In this document: piece by piece, positions 18,951-27,546 of the stretch
How positions within the stretch are numbered: position 1 is the stretch's first letter
Layout of the letters: each line of letters opens with the position of its first letter
Source: a virus
Length of the DNA: 62,447 bases
Strand: one strand, 5' to 3'
IMG/VR virus record: IMGVR_UViG_3300006919_000053
Location: 1-62,447 of that record
Position numbers and translations under genes: made by a program
Notes under the pieces: generated by a model
Told to the model about the DNA's origin: nothing
The model's database searches: none
What the model saw: only the letters and a program-made list of their open reading frames with translations

Positions 18951-20165
18951 TTATTTTTTCATTTTAATTCTCAGTCGTGAACTATCTTCGCCAGATATAG
19001 CTCTCACTTTTACTCCAGAAGTTTCGATGACTCCAGTTGAGGTTTTTCTTGGGTCCATGTTTATGTTTTTGGACTCCGCCTCTAGCTGTCTTAATGCATC
19101 TGCCTTTCCTTGTTCGTAAAAATGATTTGCAATAGTATCGGCATTTCTAGCAGCAAACAAAGCCTTGTGGTAACCTTTAGCATCTTTAAGCATGTTATTG
19201 TCATCTAAGAACGTCCTAAATGATTCTACTATGTCGCTTTGAGCTTGCTTGGTTTGTTGAACATCGTTCACCTTAAACCTATACTTGTTGTCTCCTACTT
19301 TGAAATCAAAACCTTTGAACTCTTCGCTGAAAACTTGATTGGTTAAGTTGGTAAACTGCTCAGACTGTTTTTGCTGCACAGCACTTAGTTCTTCTTGCTG
19401 TTTATTGTATGTATTATAAAATTCAATAGCTTGTTGTTGATCTGTTGTCAGATTTGAGCTCAACTTGACCTCATCATAATACCTATCTTTCAAGCTATTT
19501 AAGAACTTTCTAGCTTCATTAACCTCTTCTTTGTAGGCTAATTTTTTTCTTTTTATATCTCTAGCATCATCTATTTCTTCATCATACGAAAACTTATCTT
19601 CTAAAAGAAAGTTTATCTCATCGTTATCGAGATGTGATTTTGTTTGTTTGTAATATTCTTTAAGTAATGTTTCTTCGTCAATGTTAGAGTAATCTGCATT
19701 GAGTCGGACATAATCTTCAAGACTGCCTCCTGTTTCTTTCATAAAGTCTACTACCTTTTGAATATTCTCTGGTAGTACTACTTCTTCTTTTTCCTCTTGA
19801 ACGACAGGGGCTTCTTCTTGTACAACATCCTTTTTCTGGATGTCTTGTGTTTGCATCCGCAACTCATCCTCTTCTTCTTTTACTAATTCTAATACTGATT
19901 CTTCTTCTTGTTTGGAAGGTTCTTCGGAACTCCGTACTTCTTCTTCCACTTTTGGGCTAGTTTCGGGTTCGTCGCGAACAGGTACCTCATCTGCACTTTG
20001 CTCTTGAATGGCATCTTTTTCTTCTGTTTTAGGTGGTTGCCTTAAATCTACTTTGAAAGTTTTTTCTCCTTCAATCTTAACGCCACTGACTTTCAAGACA
20101 TCGGCTTCTTTTTGTTGAATAGAACCTTCTTTTTCTTGTTCTAATTGTTCTTGTACTTCTGACAT
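18951..20165 (-). CDS. Putative prohead scaffolding protein, 404 aa
   Basis: An extremely acidic and Gln-rich protein: residues 1-150 are dominated by Glu, Gln, Lys and Val, followed by coiled-coil regions (EEVNEARKFLNSLKDRYYDE and a Gln-rich helix) and a short basic C-terminus ending in RLRIKMKK. Position between portal and major capsid protein, helical composition and the basic tail are the hallmarks of phage scaffolding proteins, which bind the capsid protein through the C-terminus. No protease motif was seen, so it is probably not a protease-scaffold fusion. Confidence 0.75.
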   Translation of the reverse strand: MSEVQEQLEQEKEGSIQQKEADVLKVSGVKIEGEKTFKVDLRQPPKTEEKDAIQEQSADEVPVRDEPETSPKVEEEVRSSEEPSKQEEESVLELVKEEEDELRMQTQDIQKKDVVQEEAPVVQEEKEEVVLPENIQKVVDFMKETGGSLEDYVRLNADYSNIDEETLLKEYYKQTKSHLDNDEINFLLEDKFSYDEEIDDARDIKRKKLAYKEEVNEARKFLNSLKDRYYDEVKLSSNLTTDQQQAIEFYNTYNKQQEELSAVQQKQSEQFTNLTNQVFSEEFKGFDFKVGDNKYRFKVNDVQQTKQAQSDIVESFRTFLDDNNMLKDAKGYHKALFAARNADTIANHFYEQGKADALRQLEAESKNINMDPRKTSTGVIETSGVKVRAISGEDSSRLRIKMKK

Positions 20166-20178
20166 AATAATATATAAT

Positions 20179-22596
20179 TTATCTTGGCTCGAACTGCTCT
20201 AGTCCGAATCCTCCTAAAGTATCAAATCCAGCGGACTCAAAATCTTTTGGAATTTTATTGTTTTTTCTTTGGTCTATAAGTTCAGACTGCTGTGATGCTT
20301 GAATTTTAGTTCGTTTATCTTTACGGTCTTCTTTATACCTATCTCTTTCATTAATTACTTGCATTTCAGCTTGTTTAAGCTGCATGTTTAGCTCAAACTC
20401 TCTTTGCATAAGGTCCATTTTGATTTGAGCCTCTCTCTCAAGTTTCTGCATTTCAAGCTGTGCTTTTACTTGCTCTATCTGAGCTTCTGTCTGCGCTAAA
20501 GCTTGTTGTTTTTGCATGTCTGCTTCAGCTGACGCTTGAGCCGACTGAGCATTTGCTTGGCTTTGAGCTTGAATGTTTTGCATTTGCGCCTGTCTATCTT
20601 CTTGAGCTTTGTTCTTCCTTCTAAGCTTCAAGAGTTGATTTGCAAGTTTCAAGTTTTTTACTTCTCGTACATCAATAGCGTCTTCCAAATGTATTTGGTC
20701 TCTTTGTAAAGCTACTTGTATGTTTGCTTCAAGGCGTTGTTTTTCCTCTTCATCTGGAGCTAATTCTAAGAATATTCCAAAATCGTGTAAATGAAGATTT
20801 TGTATCTCTTTTAATGTTCCTACATTAAGTTTACCTATCCCAGATAAGAACGAAGCTGTAGTGTTTCCAAACTCTAAAACATCTGATATTCTTAATGATA
20901 TTGACTCTGCTGCTTTTAAAGCCAAATACAACACGGACTGCACAATGTGTCTTGTAGCTGTATTTGAGTTAGCCGCTGCCATTTTCTGTATACCAACAAG
21001 AGCGTCTTTGTCTGGCATTGACCCATCTCTAGCTTCATTTAGACCAGTTACATCCCTTATCATATTCAAATAATAGTTGTATGAATTAATAAGAGATGAT
21101 ATTTTACCTCCAGCATTCGACGTCTGAAGTTCTTGAATTGGTACTCTAGAGTGGTTAAACTCTCCGTCCTGGGTCATTGACCTACCAATAACAGAACCTG
21201 TCTGGAAGTACATATTAAGTGCCTCTTGTGGGCTATAGTATGTTCCGTTTCCAAGGTCTATTTCCGCAATACCGTCAGCGTCCAAATAAACCCCATCTGG
21301 AACCATTCTAGATAATACTTGTTGTATTTTAAGGTGTGTAAGCTGAATCATATCAGCAAACGTAGTCATCCTTGAAACAAGAGACTCTATCTGGCCTTTA
21401 TACATTCTTGGCGCTACAATATTGTAAGACATCTGAACTTTTGTGGTATCAGACTTAGGTCTTGTCATATTCTCTGCCATTTTCCATTCCAATAACGTAT
21501 CAAGACCAATTACTTTAGCACCTGTATATAGTACCTCGATTGACCTTTGAACCTTTTCAAATCTGGCTCTTTTGTCTTTTGGAGGATTGAATGTGTCGTC
21601 TTTCTTTATAATTTTATCAGCTCCAGTAGATGTCTCCTTAACTTTGTATACTTGGTTTTTGAATGTCTTGTATTCAAAATAAAGAACGTATATATGGTTT
21701 GTGTCTTCTGCATCAGAGTAAGAGTAAGACCTATGGTAATTTACAGCGTTTGAGCCTGTACCTTCAATCTTTTCTATATCTTCTGGAGTTAGATTTGGAT
21801 ATTGTTTTTTAAGTTCTGTAACACTAACTCTTCTTATTTCTCCTACATAATATAGGTCATCAAAGTACGGTGACTCTGTGTAGGAATAAACTAAATCAGC
21901 TGGGTCAACATATTCCAGTTTAATTCCTTCCGATGTATTGAATGAGTTTTTGTGAGCTCCAATACCAAGAGTTACTATATCATAAGCTACCCTGTTTTGT
22001 AGTAAATCATATTTATTGTGGTCTAAAACATTAGAGATAGCTTCTTCTGAAGCAACTTCAATAGATTGTTTGTAATCTAATTGCATGTGAAGTTGTAATT
22101 CTTCTGTTGTCTCTGGAAGTTCTTCTTGATTTGTTTTAAACATATTAACTCCGAACTCTTGCTGAACAGCTTGTAATAACTGTTTATTCTGCATGTCCGA
22201 AACTAATTTCCCTAAATACTCTGTTTTTTCCTTTATAGATGCTGGGTCTTGAGAGTAAGCCTTTATTTCGTAAGGTCTGTCATTAATACCGTTAACAACA
22301 ATGTCAACAAACTTAGGGATAATAGCAACTGGCTTCCAGTCTAAATTTAAATAAGACAAATCACCATTAATTGACAACTCATCTTTATACTTTTGTATAG
22401 ACTGCTCACCACGAGCATATAATCTTAATCTATGAAAATTATCTCTGTTAGCGTAATACCTGGTTGCTCCACTATCTCTTCTAAACCATTCGCCCTCAAT
22501 AGCTCTAGCTACTTCCATTCCATACTGGCTGGATGCTTTCTCTGCGTCACTTACTGCTTGTGAAGGGAATATACCTTTTGGTGGTGTCTTTTGCAT
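20179..22596 (-). CDS. Portal protein, 805 aa
   Basis: Encoded immediately after the large terminase (stop at 22597, start at 22596). The first 600 residues hold segments typical of podovirus and crAss-like portals: FHRLRLYARGEQSIQKYKDE, LDWKPVAIIPKFVDIVVNGI, YDIVTLGIGAHKNSFN and MIRDVTGLNEARDGSMPDKD. Residues from about 640 onward are a Gln/Ala-rich helix, matching the extended portal barrel seen in podoviruses. The protein forms the dodecameric DNA gate at one capsid vertex. Size fits crAss-like portals, which are larger than T7 portals. Confidence 0.88.
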   Translation of the reverse strand: MQKTPPKGIFPSQAVSDAEKASSQYGMEVARAIEGEWFRRDSGATRYYANRDNFHRLRLYARGEQSIQKYKDELSINGDLSYLNLDWKPVAIIPKFVDIVVNGINDRPYEIKAYSQDPASIKEKTEYLGKLVSDMQNKQLLQAVQQEFGVNMFKTNQEELPETTEELQLHMQLDYKQSIEVASEEAISNVLDHNKYDLLQNRVAYDIVTLGIGAHKNSFNTSEGIKLEYVDPADLVYSYTESPYFDDLYYVGEIRRVSVTELKKQYPNLTPEDIEKIEGTGSNAVNYHRSYSYSDAEDTNHIYVLYFEYKTFKNQVYKVKETSTGADKIIKKDDTFNPPKDKRARFEKVQRSIEVLYTGAKVIGLDTLLEWKMAENMTRPKSDTTKVQMSYNIVAPRMYKGQIESLVSRMTTFADMIQLTHLKIQQVLSRMVPDGVYLDADGIAEIDLGNGTYYSPQEALNMYFQTGSVIGRSMTQDGEFNHSRVPIQELQTSNAGGKISSLINSYNYYLNMIRDVTGLNEARDGSMPDKDALVGIQKMAAANSNTATRHIVQSVLYLALKAAESISLRISDVLEFGNTTASFLSGIGKLNVGTLKEIQNLHLHDFGIFLELAPDEEEKQRLEANIQVALQRDQIHLEDAIDVREVKNLKLANQLLKLRRKNKAQEDRQAQMQNIQAQSQANAQSAQASAEADMQKQQALAQTEAQIEQVKAQLEMQKLEREAQIKMDLMQREFELNMQLKQAEMQVINERDRYKEDRKDKRTKIQASQQSELIDQRKNNKIPKDFESAGFDTLGGFGLEQFEPR

Positions 22597-24807
22597 TTAT
22601 TCTATTATTTTTGAAAAGGCTCCTGAGTTATTATATTTCTTGAAACCAAAATCTAATCGTTTTGTTGTTTTCTCCTGTACTGGTTTATATAAGTTTCTGT
22701 TACAGGCCATAATCGCTAATCCAGAGCTAATTGCTGCATCATACTTTGTTCTATTGTTTATATCAAATCCAGCCCAATCCTGTAGTGTTCTGTTAAAGTA
22801 AACCGTACCATAATTACCATCTCCAAGATGACCTACGTGGTTTTCAATATAACTTTCAATAGCTGCTGCGTGAGCTTGCTTTATATCTTCTCCAGAGTTA
22901 GGAATACCACCTATCTCTTTTTCCGATGCTGATAATCGTGTATAGGTTTTGTCTGGTCTATTCATCGAAAACCCACGATACCCTCTTCGTTTAATATAAT
23001 ATAATAATCTTGGCTTGTTGTTCTCCGCTAATATTGGCATTCCATAAAAAATAAGTGCCATAAGCACGTCTTCAAAAAATATCTCTGCCGTTTGCGGTCT
23101 TGCAATATATTCTAGAAAAAAAGTATTTGATGGAGCTTCATCCATAGAAAACTTAGTTAGTCCGTGCAATGCACCTTTTGAACCTCTCTTATCTACTGTA
23201 CCAGATATATCGTAACTATCGCAACCAAATGCACCTAGATGTTCATTACCTGGCATTTTAACTCCATTTCTTTCTATTACACGATTTTGTAGATTTATAC
23301 TTGGTATCCATGACACCTTAAACCTACCATTACTGTCAGGCACAAATATAACTCTTGTATCCCTTATTCCGTTCTCCCATTGAAAGTTGCCCTTGTTTAT
23401 CACATTGGAGTAACCTATACCCTCGTTGTAGTCTATTTGTTCGTATATCTTAACTAAGTTAAATATACTGTTTTTAGTTTCATCTCTAAAAGCGTGCTGC
23501 TCTGTTCTTGGGAACTGACGGTAAAATTCATTTAATCCGTCTTGGTCATCTTTCAGACCCTCTGCTTCATTTTCCCAATGCTCTATTACTCCAGTATCAA
23601 TAACCTCTCCCAGCGGTCCTTCAACTTCTTGTTCTGGTGTATCGAAGAGAGGTAGTCCAAAAGAGTCAATGTATCCCTCGTAGTTCCATTCCATAGGTAT
23701 GAACAAACTATATAATCCACTGCGAGTTTGTCCATTGCGGTTTCGTTTTGTAACGTCTGAATCTTCATAAAGCTTTTTAAAGTTATTACCACCTTTGTCA
23801 AGTGCGTTGGATGTTGAACCCATCATACACTTTCCTGTTATTCTACTACCTAGTCTTAGAGTTGTTTTTGTTACCCTCCAGTTATTTAATATATTGTCTG
23901 GCTTTAACCATTTACCAGCTTCATCATGAACTAGTAACGCAAGTTTTTCACCGTCATACGAGTTGTCCCCTGTGTTCTTCCAGTCGATTGTTGTATCAAG
24001 ACCTTCGAGAACTTCTCTCTCCTTGTTTTGTATTGATTTTCTTGTAAGCTTCGAGGCTGGAACCCTATATGCGAGTTCTGTTTTTGGTCTGTCCATACCG
24101 TCTTGTATCGGTTTGAAGAAGAACGGGTAGTTAACCGATATTGGTACAACCTTATCTGTGAACATCTTTTTAGCATCAGACCCAGATTTGGACAATATCC
24201 CAAATCGTGAATCAGATGAAATCGTGGCAAGGTTGACAGTTTCAGCCGAGGACATAAACGAGAATCCAGATCGACGATTTTTAAGGTAACACATTCCATA
24301 AGACCTTGAGTCGGCTTTGCAAGCCTCCCAGAAAATGAAAAATAATCTATTTGCTTCACGGAAGTCTGGTTTGCCAACATCAATCTTGGTCCACTGCAAG
24401 TACATGTAATGACTGCCAGTAATGTAAGTATAAGTACCATTATTGGAAAACCAATGGCCTTTTTCGCGTCTTTCAAATTCTTCATTAATGTAATCCTCCC
24501 ATTTTTCTTTGAACTCTTCTGGATATTCCTTCCAATCAAAGATACTTTTTATTTGCTTCAGCTCTCTTGGATACTCTTCAGCAACCCACTTGTTTGCGCC
24601 TTTAGGAACTTTTACTGGAGATTTAGGTAGAGCTATTCTTAGATTTTGTATTTCGTATATCTCCCCTATTTGTCCTGTCTTGCTTATAACTACAATGTCA
24701 TGTTCTTTATCGTAGCCATACTTCCAAGCTTTCTTTTTATTGAGCCTAGTTAATGTATTTATTCTTATAGGCTCAACAACTTTATATAATGTTTGTTGGT
24801 AAGCCAT
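22597..24807 (-). CDS. terL: Terminase large subunit (ATPase-nuclease), 736 aa
   Basis: DNA-packaging motor. Walker B and catalytic Glu are visible as LALLVHDEAGKW near residue 290. The ATP-binding loop near residue 175 is the degenerate form LKNRRSGFSFMSSAET, common in crAss-like terminases. The nuclease half contains GAFGCDSYDISGT (first metal-binding Asp) and the FYGMPILAENNKPRLL region. The N-terminal 120 residues carry a domain seen in long terminases (GTYTYITGSHYMYLQWTKID). It shares its start base with the end of the preceding small gene, and the portal follows with no gap. Confidence 0.9.
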   Translation of the reverse strand: MAYQQTLYKVVEPIRINTLTRLNKKKAWKYGYDKEHDIVVISKTGQIGEIYEIQNLRIALPKSPVKVPKGANKWVAEEYPRELKQIKSIFDWKEYPEEFKEKWEDYINEEFERREKGHWFSNNGTYTYITGSHYMYLQWTKIDVGKPDFREANRLFFIFWEACKADSRSYGMCYLKNRRSGFSFMSSAETVNLATISSDSRFGILSKSGSDAKKMFTDKVVPISVNYPFFFKPIQDGMDRPKTELAYRVPASKLTRKSIQNKEREVLEGLDTTIDWKNTGDNSYDGEKLALLVHDEAGKWLKPDNILNNWRVTKTTLRLGSRITGKCMMGSTSNALDKGGNNFKKLYEDSDVTKRNRNGQTRSGLYSLFIPMEWNYEGYIDSFGLPLFDTPEQEVEGPLGEVIDTGVIEHWENEAEGLKDDQDGLNEFYRQFPRTEQHAFRDETKNSIFNLVKIYEQIDYNEGIGYSNVINKGNFQWENGIRDTRVIFVPDSNGRFKVSWIPSINLQNRVIERNGVKMPGNEHLGAFGCDSYDISGTVDKRGSKGALHGLTKFSMDEAPSNTFFLEYIARPQTAEIFFEDVLMALIFYGMPILAENNKPRLLYYIKRRGYRGFSMNRPDKTYTRLSASEKEIGGIPNSGEDIKQAHAAAIESYIENHVGHLGDGNYGTVYFNRTLQDWAGFDINNRTKYDAAISSGLAIMACNRNLYKPVQEKTTKRLDFGFKKYNNSGAFSKIIE

Positions 24808-25085
24808 TATTTAGACCTCCTTTCCGCAAACCCTTTAAATACTTTTTTGTCTTCCGTATCCTTAGGCTTGTTTTCAAGGATGTTTTTTTCTTCCTCTATT
24901 CTATTGAGTATTTCAAAAGCATCAAAAATTGCAAGCTTCTTTGTTGCCGCTGCATTCTTTAATCTATCAGCAGATACATCATCCTCTGTATTGGTTATAA
25001 TTTTTTCTTCAGCTACTTTGATTAGTTCTTCTACCGCCTTATAACCAGCTTGGACTATACTCTTTTTTGTCTCCTTTATGTTCAT
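24807..25085 (-). CDS. Putative terminase small subunit, 92 aa
   Basis: A small helical protein directly upstream of the large terminase, overlapping its start by one base. The core TEDDVSADRLKNAAATKKLA followed by IFDAFEILNRIEEEKN is a pattern I recall from short proteins preceding the large terminase in flavobacterial phages. A DNA-binding small terminase is the natural candidate by position and size. The 47-base overlap with the upstream tandem GroES-like gene is longer than elsewhere; an internal start is possible but no ATG lies close by. Confidence 0.5.
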   Translation of the reverse strand: MNIKETKKSIVQAGYKAVEELIKVAEEKIITNTEDDVSADRLKNAAATKKLAIFDAFEILNRIEEEKNILENKPKDTEDKKVFKGFAERRSK

Positions 25086-25638
25086 ATTTTATACACATCG
25101 AACTCGCTTTCACCCTATACAGTATCTCATTGTCTATCTCAAACTCAAACTCACTGTAGGGCGTGAACCCGACTAAATCATTTAATTTTATACCATTTTT
25201 TTGAAGAGAATTGTCGATATATTTTACAACACCTATGTTTCTCTCTTTTTTAGCCAAGCTCAAGTTATCTGAATTTTGTATTGGTTTTACAAAACAATAA
25301 CCCTCTAATGGCTTCCAAGAGTCTTTTCTCCTGTACATATATATTTGGTCTTCTTCTGCAAAAAACTGATTTTCATCAAAATAAGACCTGCTATTTTTTT
25401 CCTTACCACTTATGTCGTAAAACCTTCTAAATACATTGTGATGTAAAAGAACATCATCTCCTTTTTTTATTCCAGTAGTACCATTTATGGGTGTTTCAAC
25501 AACCTCACCTATTCTATTTACAAAATTATGATTTGACATTTCTGTATTTAAAATAAGGTTTACGTCTTGTATTTTTTTAGTGTTTTGGTATCTTAGGTCG
25601 TATTTTGGTTTTACAATAAAGCTGTATAAACTTCTCAT
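25039..25638 (-). CDS. Tandem GroES-like co-chaperonin-fold protein, 199 aa
   Basis: The protein contains two copies of a GroES-like pattern. Unit 1: YSFIVKP (5-11), GEVVETP (44-50), IKKGDDVLLHH (57-67), EDQIYMYR (96-103). Unit 2: GYCFVKP (113-119), IGVVKYI (135-141), IKLNDLVGFTP (150-160), ILYRVKASSMCI (172-183). These correspond to the RV-VK, RGEVLAVG, VKVGDxVLF and DILA segments of GroES. This is separate from the single-unit GroES at 27289. It sits next to the terminase genes, so a role in capsid or terminase assembly is plausible. The duplication is visible in the sequence; co-chaperonin function is inferred. Confidence 0.6.
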   Translation of the reverse strand: MRSLYSFIVKPKYDLRYQNTKKIQDVNLILNTEMSNHNFVNRIGEVVETPINGTTGIKKGDDVLLHHNVFRRFYDISGKEKNSRSYFDENQFFAEEDQIYMYRRKDSWKPLEGYCFVKPIQNSDNLSLAKKERNIGVVKYIDNSLQKNGIKLNDLVGFTPYSEFEFEIDNEILYRVKASSMCIKYEHKGDKKEYSPSWL

Positions 25639-25856
25639 TAATATTCTAAATTAAATTCAACACTTATTGCCATGTTTTTATTAAAGTCCTTCCATGGTAG
25701 AACCTCGTTGTTTTTTGATATGTAGATTCTGTATTTGTCATCTTCTTCTAAGATGTCGCAAATCTTATGACCTCCATATACTTCTTGTCCAACCGCATAA
25801 TGCATAGCAGAGTCTTTGTAGTCTCTACCAATACTTATTTTTCTAATTAAATTCAT
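25638..25856 (-). CDS. Hypothetical protein, 72 aa
   Basis: A 72-aa protein with a basic N-terminus and an acidic, aromatic C-terminus; it shares its last base with the start of the tandem GroES-like gene, indicating coupled translation. The segment YAVGQEVYGGHKICDILEED suggests a small beta-barrel fold. No family recognised. Confidence 0.65.
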   Translation of the reverse strand: MNLIRKISIGRDYKDSAMHYAVGQEVYGGHKICDILEEDDKYRIYISKNNEVLPWKDFNKNMAISVEFNLEY

Positions 25857-25857
25857 A

Positions 25858-26307
25858 TTATTTTCCTTTTATCTGAGCGTATTTTTCAACTCCTCTTGAT
25901 CCAAAATACGCAACATAAACTGTAACAAGCAGAGTTTCAATGAGTTTTACCCATTGGTCATCTACAGAAAAAACGCCTATAGAGTCAAGCACAATGTACA
26001 CACTCATTATAAACGTTAAATACAATACAATTACAGGTCTTGCAATCTTAGTTATTTTGTTGTCAGATTTAGCATCAGCCTCCCATCTCCTAGTCACTGC
26101 CTCTGCCTCTTCTTCATCCATCTTAATAAGGTGCATCGCCATTGCTTTTTGTTGCTCTGACATTTCCTTATCATCTGTAACTAAGTTTTTTACAAGCCCT
26201 AAAAGACCTTTATCTGGGATTGAATCTCCAAGAGCGTCTATAATAACAGAACCACTCTTAGAGAGAAAGCCACCGACTTTTGTGTCTTTAAACTTCTTTT
26301 TTGGCAT
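25858..26307 (-). CDS. Holin, 3TM family, 149 aa
   Basis: An N-terminal amphipathic region is followed by EAVTRRWEADAKSDNKITKI, then ARPVIVLYLTFIMSVYIVLDSI as the first clear membrane segment, a short loop, and IETLLVTVYVAYFGSRGVEK. The RWEAD...RP...YFGxRGxEK signature is that of the 3-TM holin family (GTA_holin_3TM, PF11351). Holins permeabilise the inner membrane at lysis. The endolysin is far away at 61.3 kb but on the same transcribed strand. Confidence 0.75.
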   Translation of the reverse strand: MPKKKFKDTKVGGFLSKSGSVIIDALGDSIPDKGLLGLVKNLVTDDKEMSEQQKAMAMHLIKMDEEEAEAVTRRWEADAKSDNKITKIARPVIVLYLTFIMSVYIVLDSIGVFSVDDQWVKLIETLLVTVYVAYFGSRGVEKYAQIKGK

Positions 26308-26417
26308 TATTTTTTTCTTGTTCTTTTCATGGCCTTGAAGTCGGCTCCTGTGATTTTATTTTTTGGAGTTGCCATTCTAGCAATAGACCTTTGCTTTGGT
26401 GTAAGTTTCTTTTTCAT
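26307..26417 (-). CDS. 36-aa basic conserved small protein
   Basis: The ATG at 26417 overlaps the stop of the 99-aa gene and the TAA at 26307 overlaps the holin start. The product is MKKKLTPKQRSIARMATPKN followed by a GADFKAMKRTRKK tail. I have seen this LTPKQxxIARMA...KITGADFKAMK pattern as a small protein in many marine phages; function unknown. Basic composition suggests a nucleic-acid or structural role in the virion. Confidence 0.72.
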   Translation of the reverse strand: MKKKLTPKQRSIARMATPKNKITGADFKAMKRTRKK

Positions 26418-26716
26418 TAGTATTTGCCTTGTCTTGATTTAGGGCTAGATTTAGTTGAACCACCTTTTCCAGCCCAAAGGTTTTTACAGGCCCAATATCT
26501 AGCTGTTAATTTACTCTTAGCTGTGCTACATTTATGTCTAGCTCTGAAGCTTTTTCTTGCTGCTGCTGAATAATTGTGTCCGTATCCTGTAGCCCCGAAG
26601 TGAATAATTTTTTCTCTTCCTCCCTCACAACCTTTAACCACTTTTTTCTTCCCAGCCTTTGGGCTTTTTCGTGGCTTGTTGCAAGGCATTTTTGATTTGT
26701 CTAGTCGTTTGGCCAT
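26417..26716 (-). CDS. 99-aa Lys/Cys-rich conserved phage protein
   Basis: A basic protein with a Lys/Ser-rich N-terminus and a conserved core: REKIIHFGATGYGHNYS, then ARKSFRARHKCSTAKSK and LTARYWACKNLW. The core FRARHKCxTAKxKxTARYWxCKxLW is recurrent in marine phage genomes, often in late operons; I know of no proven function. The two conserved Cys and one His could bind zinc. Both ends overlap neighbouring genes, which supports the chosen start. Confidence 0.75.
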   Translation of the reverse strand: MAKRLDKSKMPCNKPRKSPKAGKKKVVKGCEGGREKIIHFGATGYGHNYSAAARKSFRARHKCSTAKSKLTARYWACKNLWAGKGGSTKSSPKSRQGKY

Positions 26717-26829
26717 TATTTTTTCTTTTTAGCCTTTTCAGCTGCTGTCATTTTTTTCTTTGCTTTAGCTTTTGCTGCTTTTGATGGTCTTCCTCTTTGT
26801 GAGCCATAAGTTCCTTTTCCGCTTGGCAT
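26716..26829 (-). CDS. 37-aa Lys/Ala-rich small protein
   Basis: The ATG at 26829 opens a frame MPSGKGTYGSQRGRPSKAAK followed by a Lys/Ala tail with KKKMTAAEKAKKKK, ending in a TAA that overlaps the next start. MTAAEK...K also occurs near the C-terminus of the 92-aa protein split by the contig ends, so the two basic proteins share a tail motif. Conserved small basic phage protein; function unknown. Confidence 0.68.
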   Translation of the reverse strand: MPSGKGTYGSQRGRPSKAAKAKAKKKMTAAEKAKKKK

Positions 26830-26851
26830 AATTTTAAAATTTAAGGGTTAG

Positions 26852-27292
26852 TTATCTATCTTTATCTTTTATCATATCATCAGTAGCTTTGTTAAAAACT
26901 TTATCTGTGTATGATTTGTTTTTGTAAAACACACTCACCTTTGATGTTGGTAAGTCTTCGTATCCTAAAAGTATCTTATACATCCTTGTTATAAGAGACC
27001 TTGTCTTAAATGAAACTTTGAATATACTGTATCCTCCTGTTTGTTTAGACTTGTTTCTCCAAGCATCAATCCATCCTTCTTTACGAAGTCTATTCCATCT
27101 GTGTTTGTCCCAAGAATATATATACTCTCCGTTTTTAAAATCTTTTAAAGTAAACCTATCTAGACAATCTAAGTATATAAGAAGTTCAAGGTCGCCATCT
27201 GTGAGCCCGTTGGTTTTACAGGCCCACTTGCGAACCAGTCTGTAGTATTTAAAAAGTTTTATTTCTCTTAAATCACTAGCATCTATCCTCAT
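26852..27292 (-). CDS. Putative winged-helix DNA-binding protein, 146 aa
   Basis: The core LTDGDLELLIYLDCLDRFTL followed by RWNRLRKEGWIDAWR and a GGYSIFKVSFKTRSLITRMY segment reads as helix-turn-helix plus wing, in the manner of MarR-type proteins. The N-terminal LFKYYRLVRKWACK is a basic helix. It overlaps the GroES stop by four bases. Context within the late operon suggests a late regulator or a DNA-packaging cofactor; neither can be decided from sequence. Confidence 0.55.
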   Translation of the reverse strand: MRIDASDLREIKLFKYYRLVRKWACKTNGLTDGDLELLIYLDCLDRFTLKDFKNGEYIYSWDKHRWNRLRKEGWIDAWRNKSKQTGGYSIFKVSFKTRSLITRMYKILLGYEDLPTSKVSVFYKNKSYTDKVFNKATDDMIKDKDR

Positions 27293-27546
27293 CCTATCAA
27301 AACTATGTCCCTTTGTCTGATAACACGATATTGGTTATTATCAAACAAAATAGAATGCCCAGCGTGACGGTCATAGTAGATAGTATCAGATTCATTGATT
27401 CCTTGAGTTAGATTACCACAACTTATTATTACACCTTTTAGGTATCTTATATCTTCTGTGGTTGTATCTGTTACAATAAAACCGCCAACGTTTTTAGGCT
27501 CCTCTTTAACTTCCTGTATTACAACATAATCATTAATTGCTTGCAT
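27289..27546 (-). CDS. groES: Phage GroES co-chaperonin, 85 aa
   Basis: The heptameric lid of the GroEL chamber. Visible elements are the N-terminal strand AINDYVVIQE, a mobile loop with the GroEL-binding triplet (KNVGGFIVTD, equivalent to GGIVLT in E. coli), GVIISCGN, SDTIYYDRHAG and a C-terminal YRVIRQRDIVLIG matching the final strand of GroES. At 85 aa it is slightly shorter than bacterial GroES (about 94-97) because the roof loop is short. Its start lies 14 bases inside the end of groEL, so the order is groEL-groES, the reverse of bacterial operons. It probably alters the chamber for phage proteins, as T4 gp31 does. Confidence 0.85.
   Translation of the reverse strand: MQAINDYVVIQEVKEEPKNVGGFIVTDTTTEDIRYLKGVIISCGNLTQGINESDTIYYDRHAGHSILFDNNQYRVIRQRDIVLIG

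Noticed and set aside
23931-24539. 202-aa minus-strand ORF within the terminase region
   Set aside because: It is an out-of-frame shadow of terL, with Thr/Leu/Cys-rich random composition.
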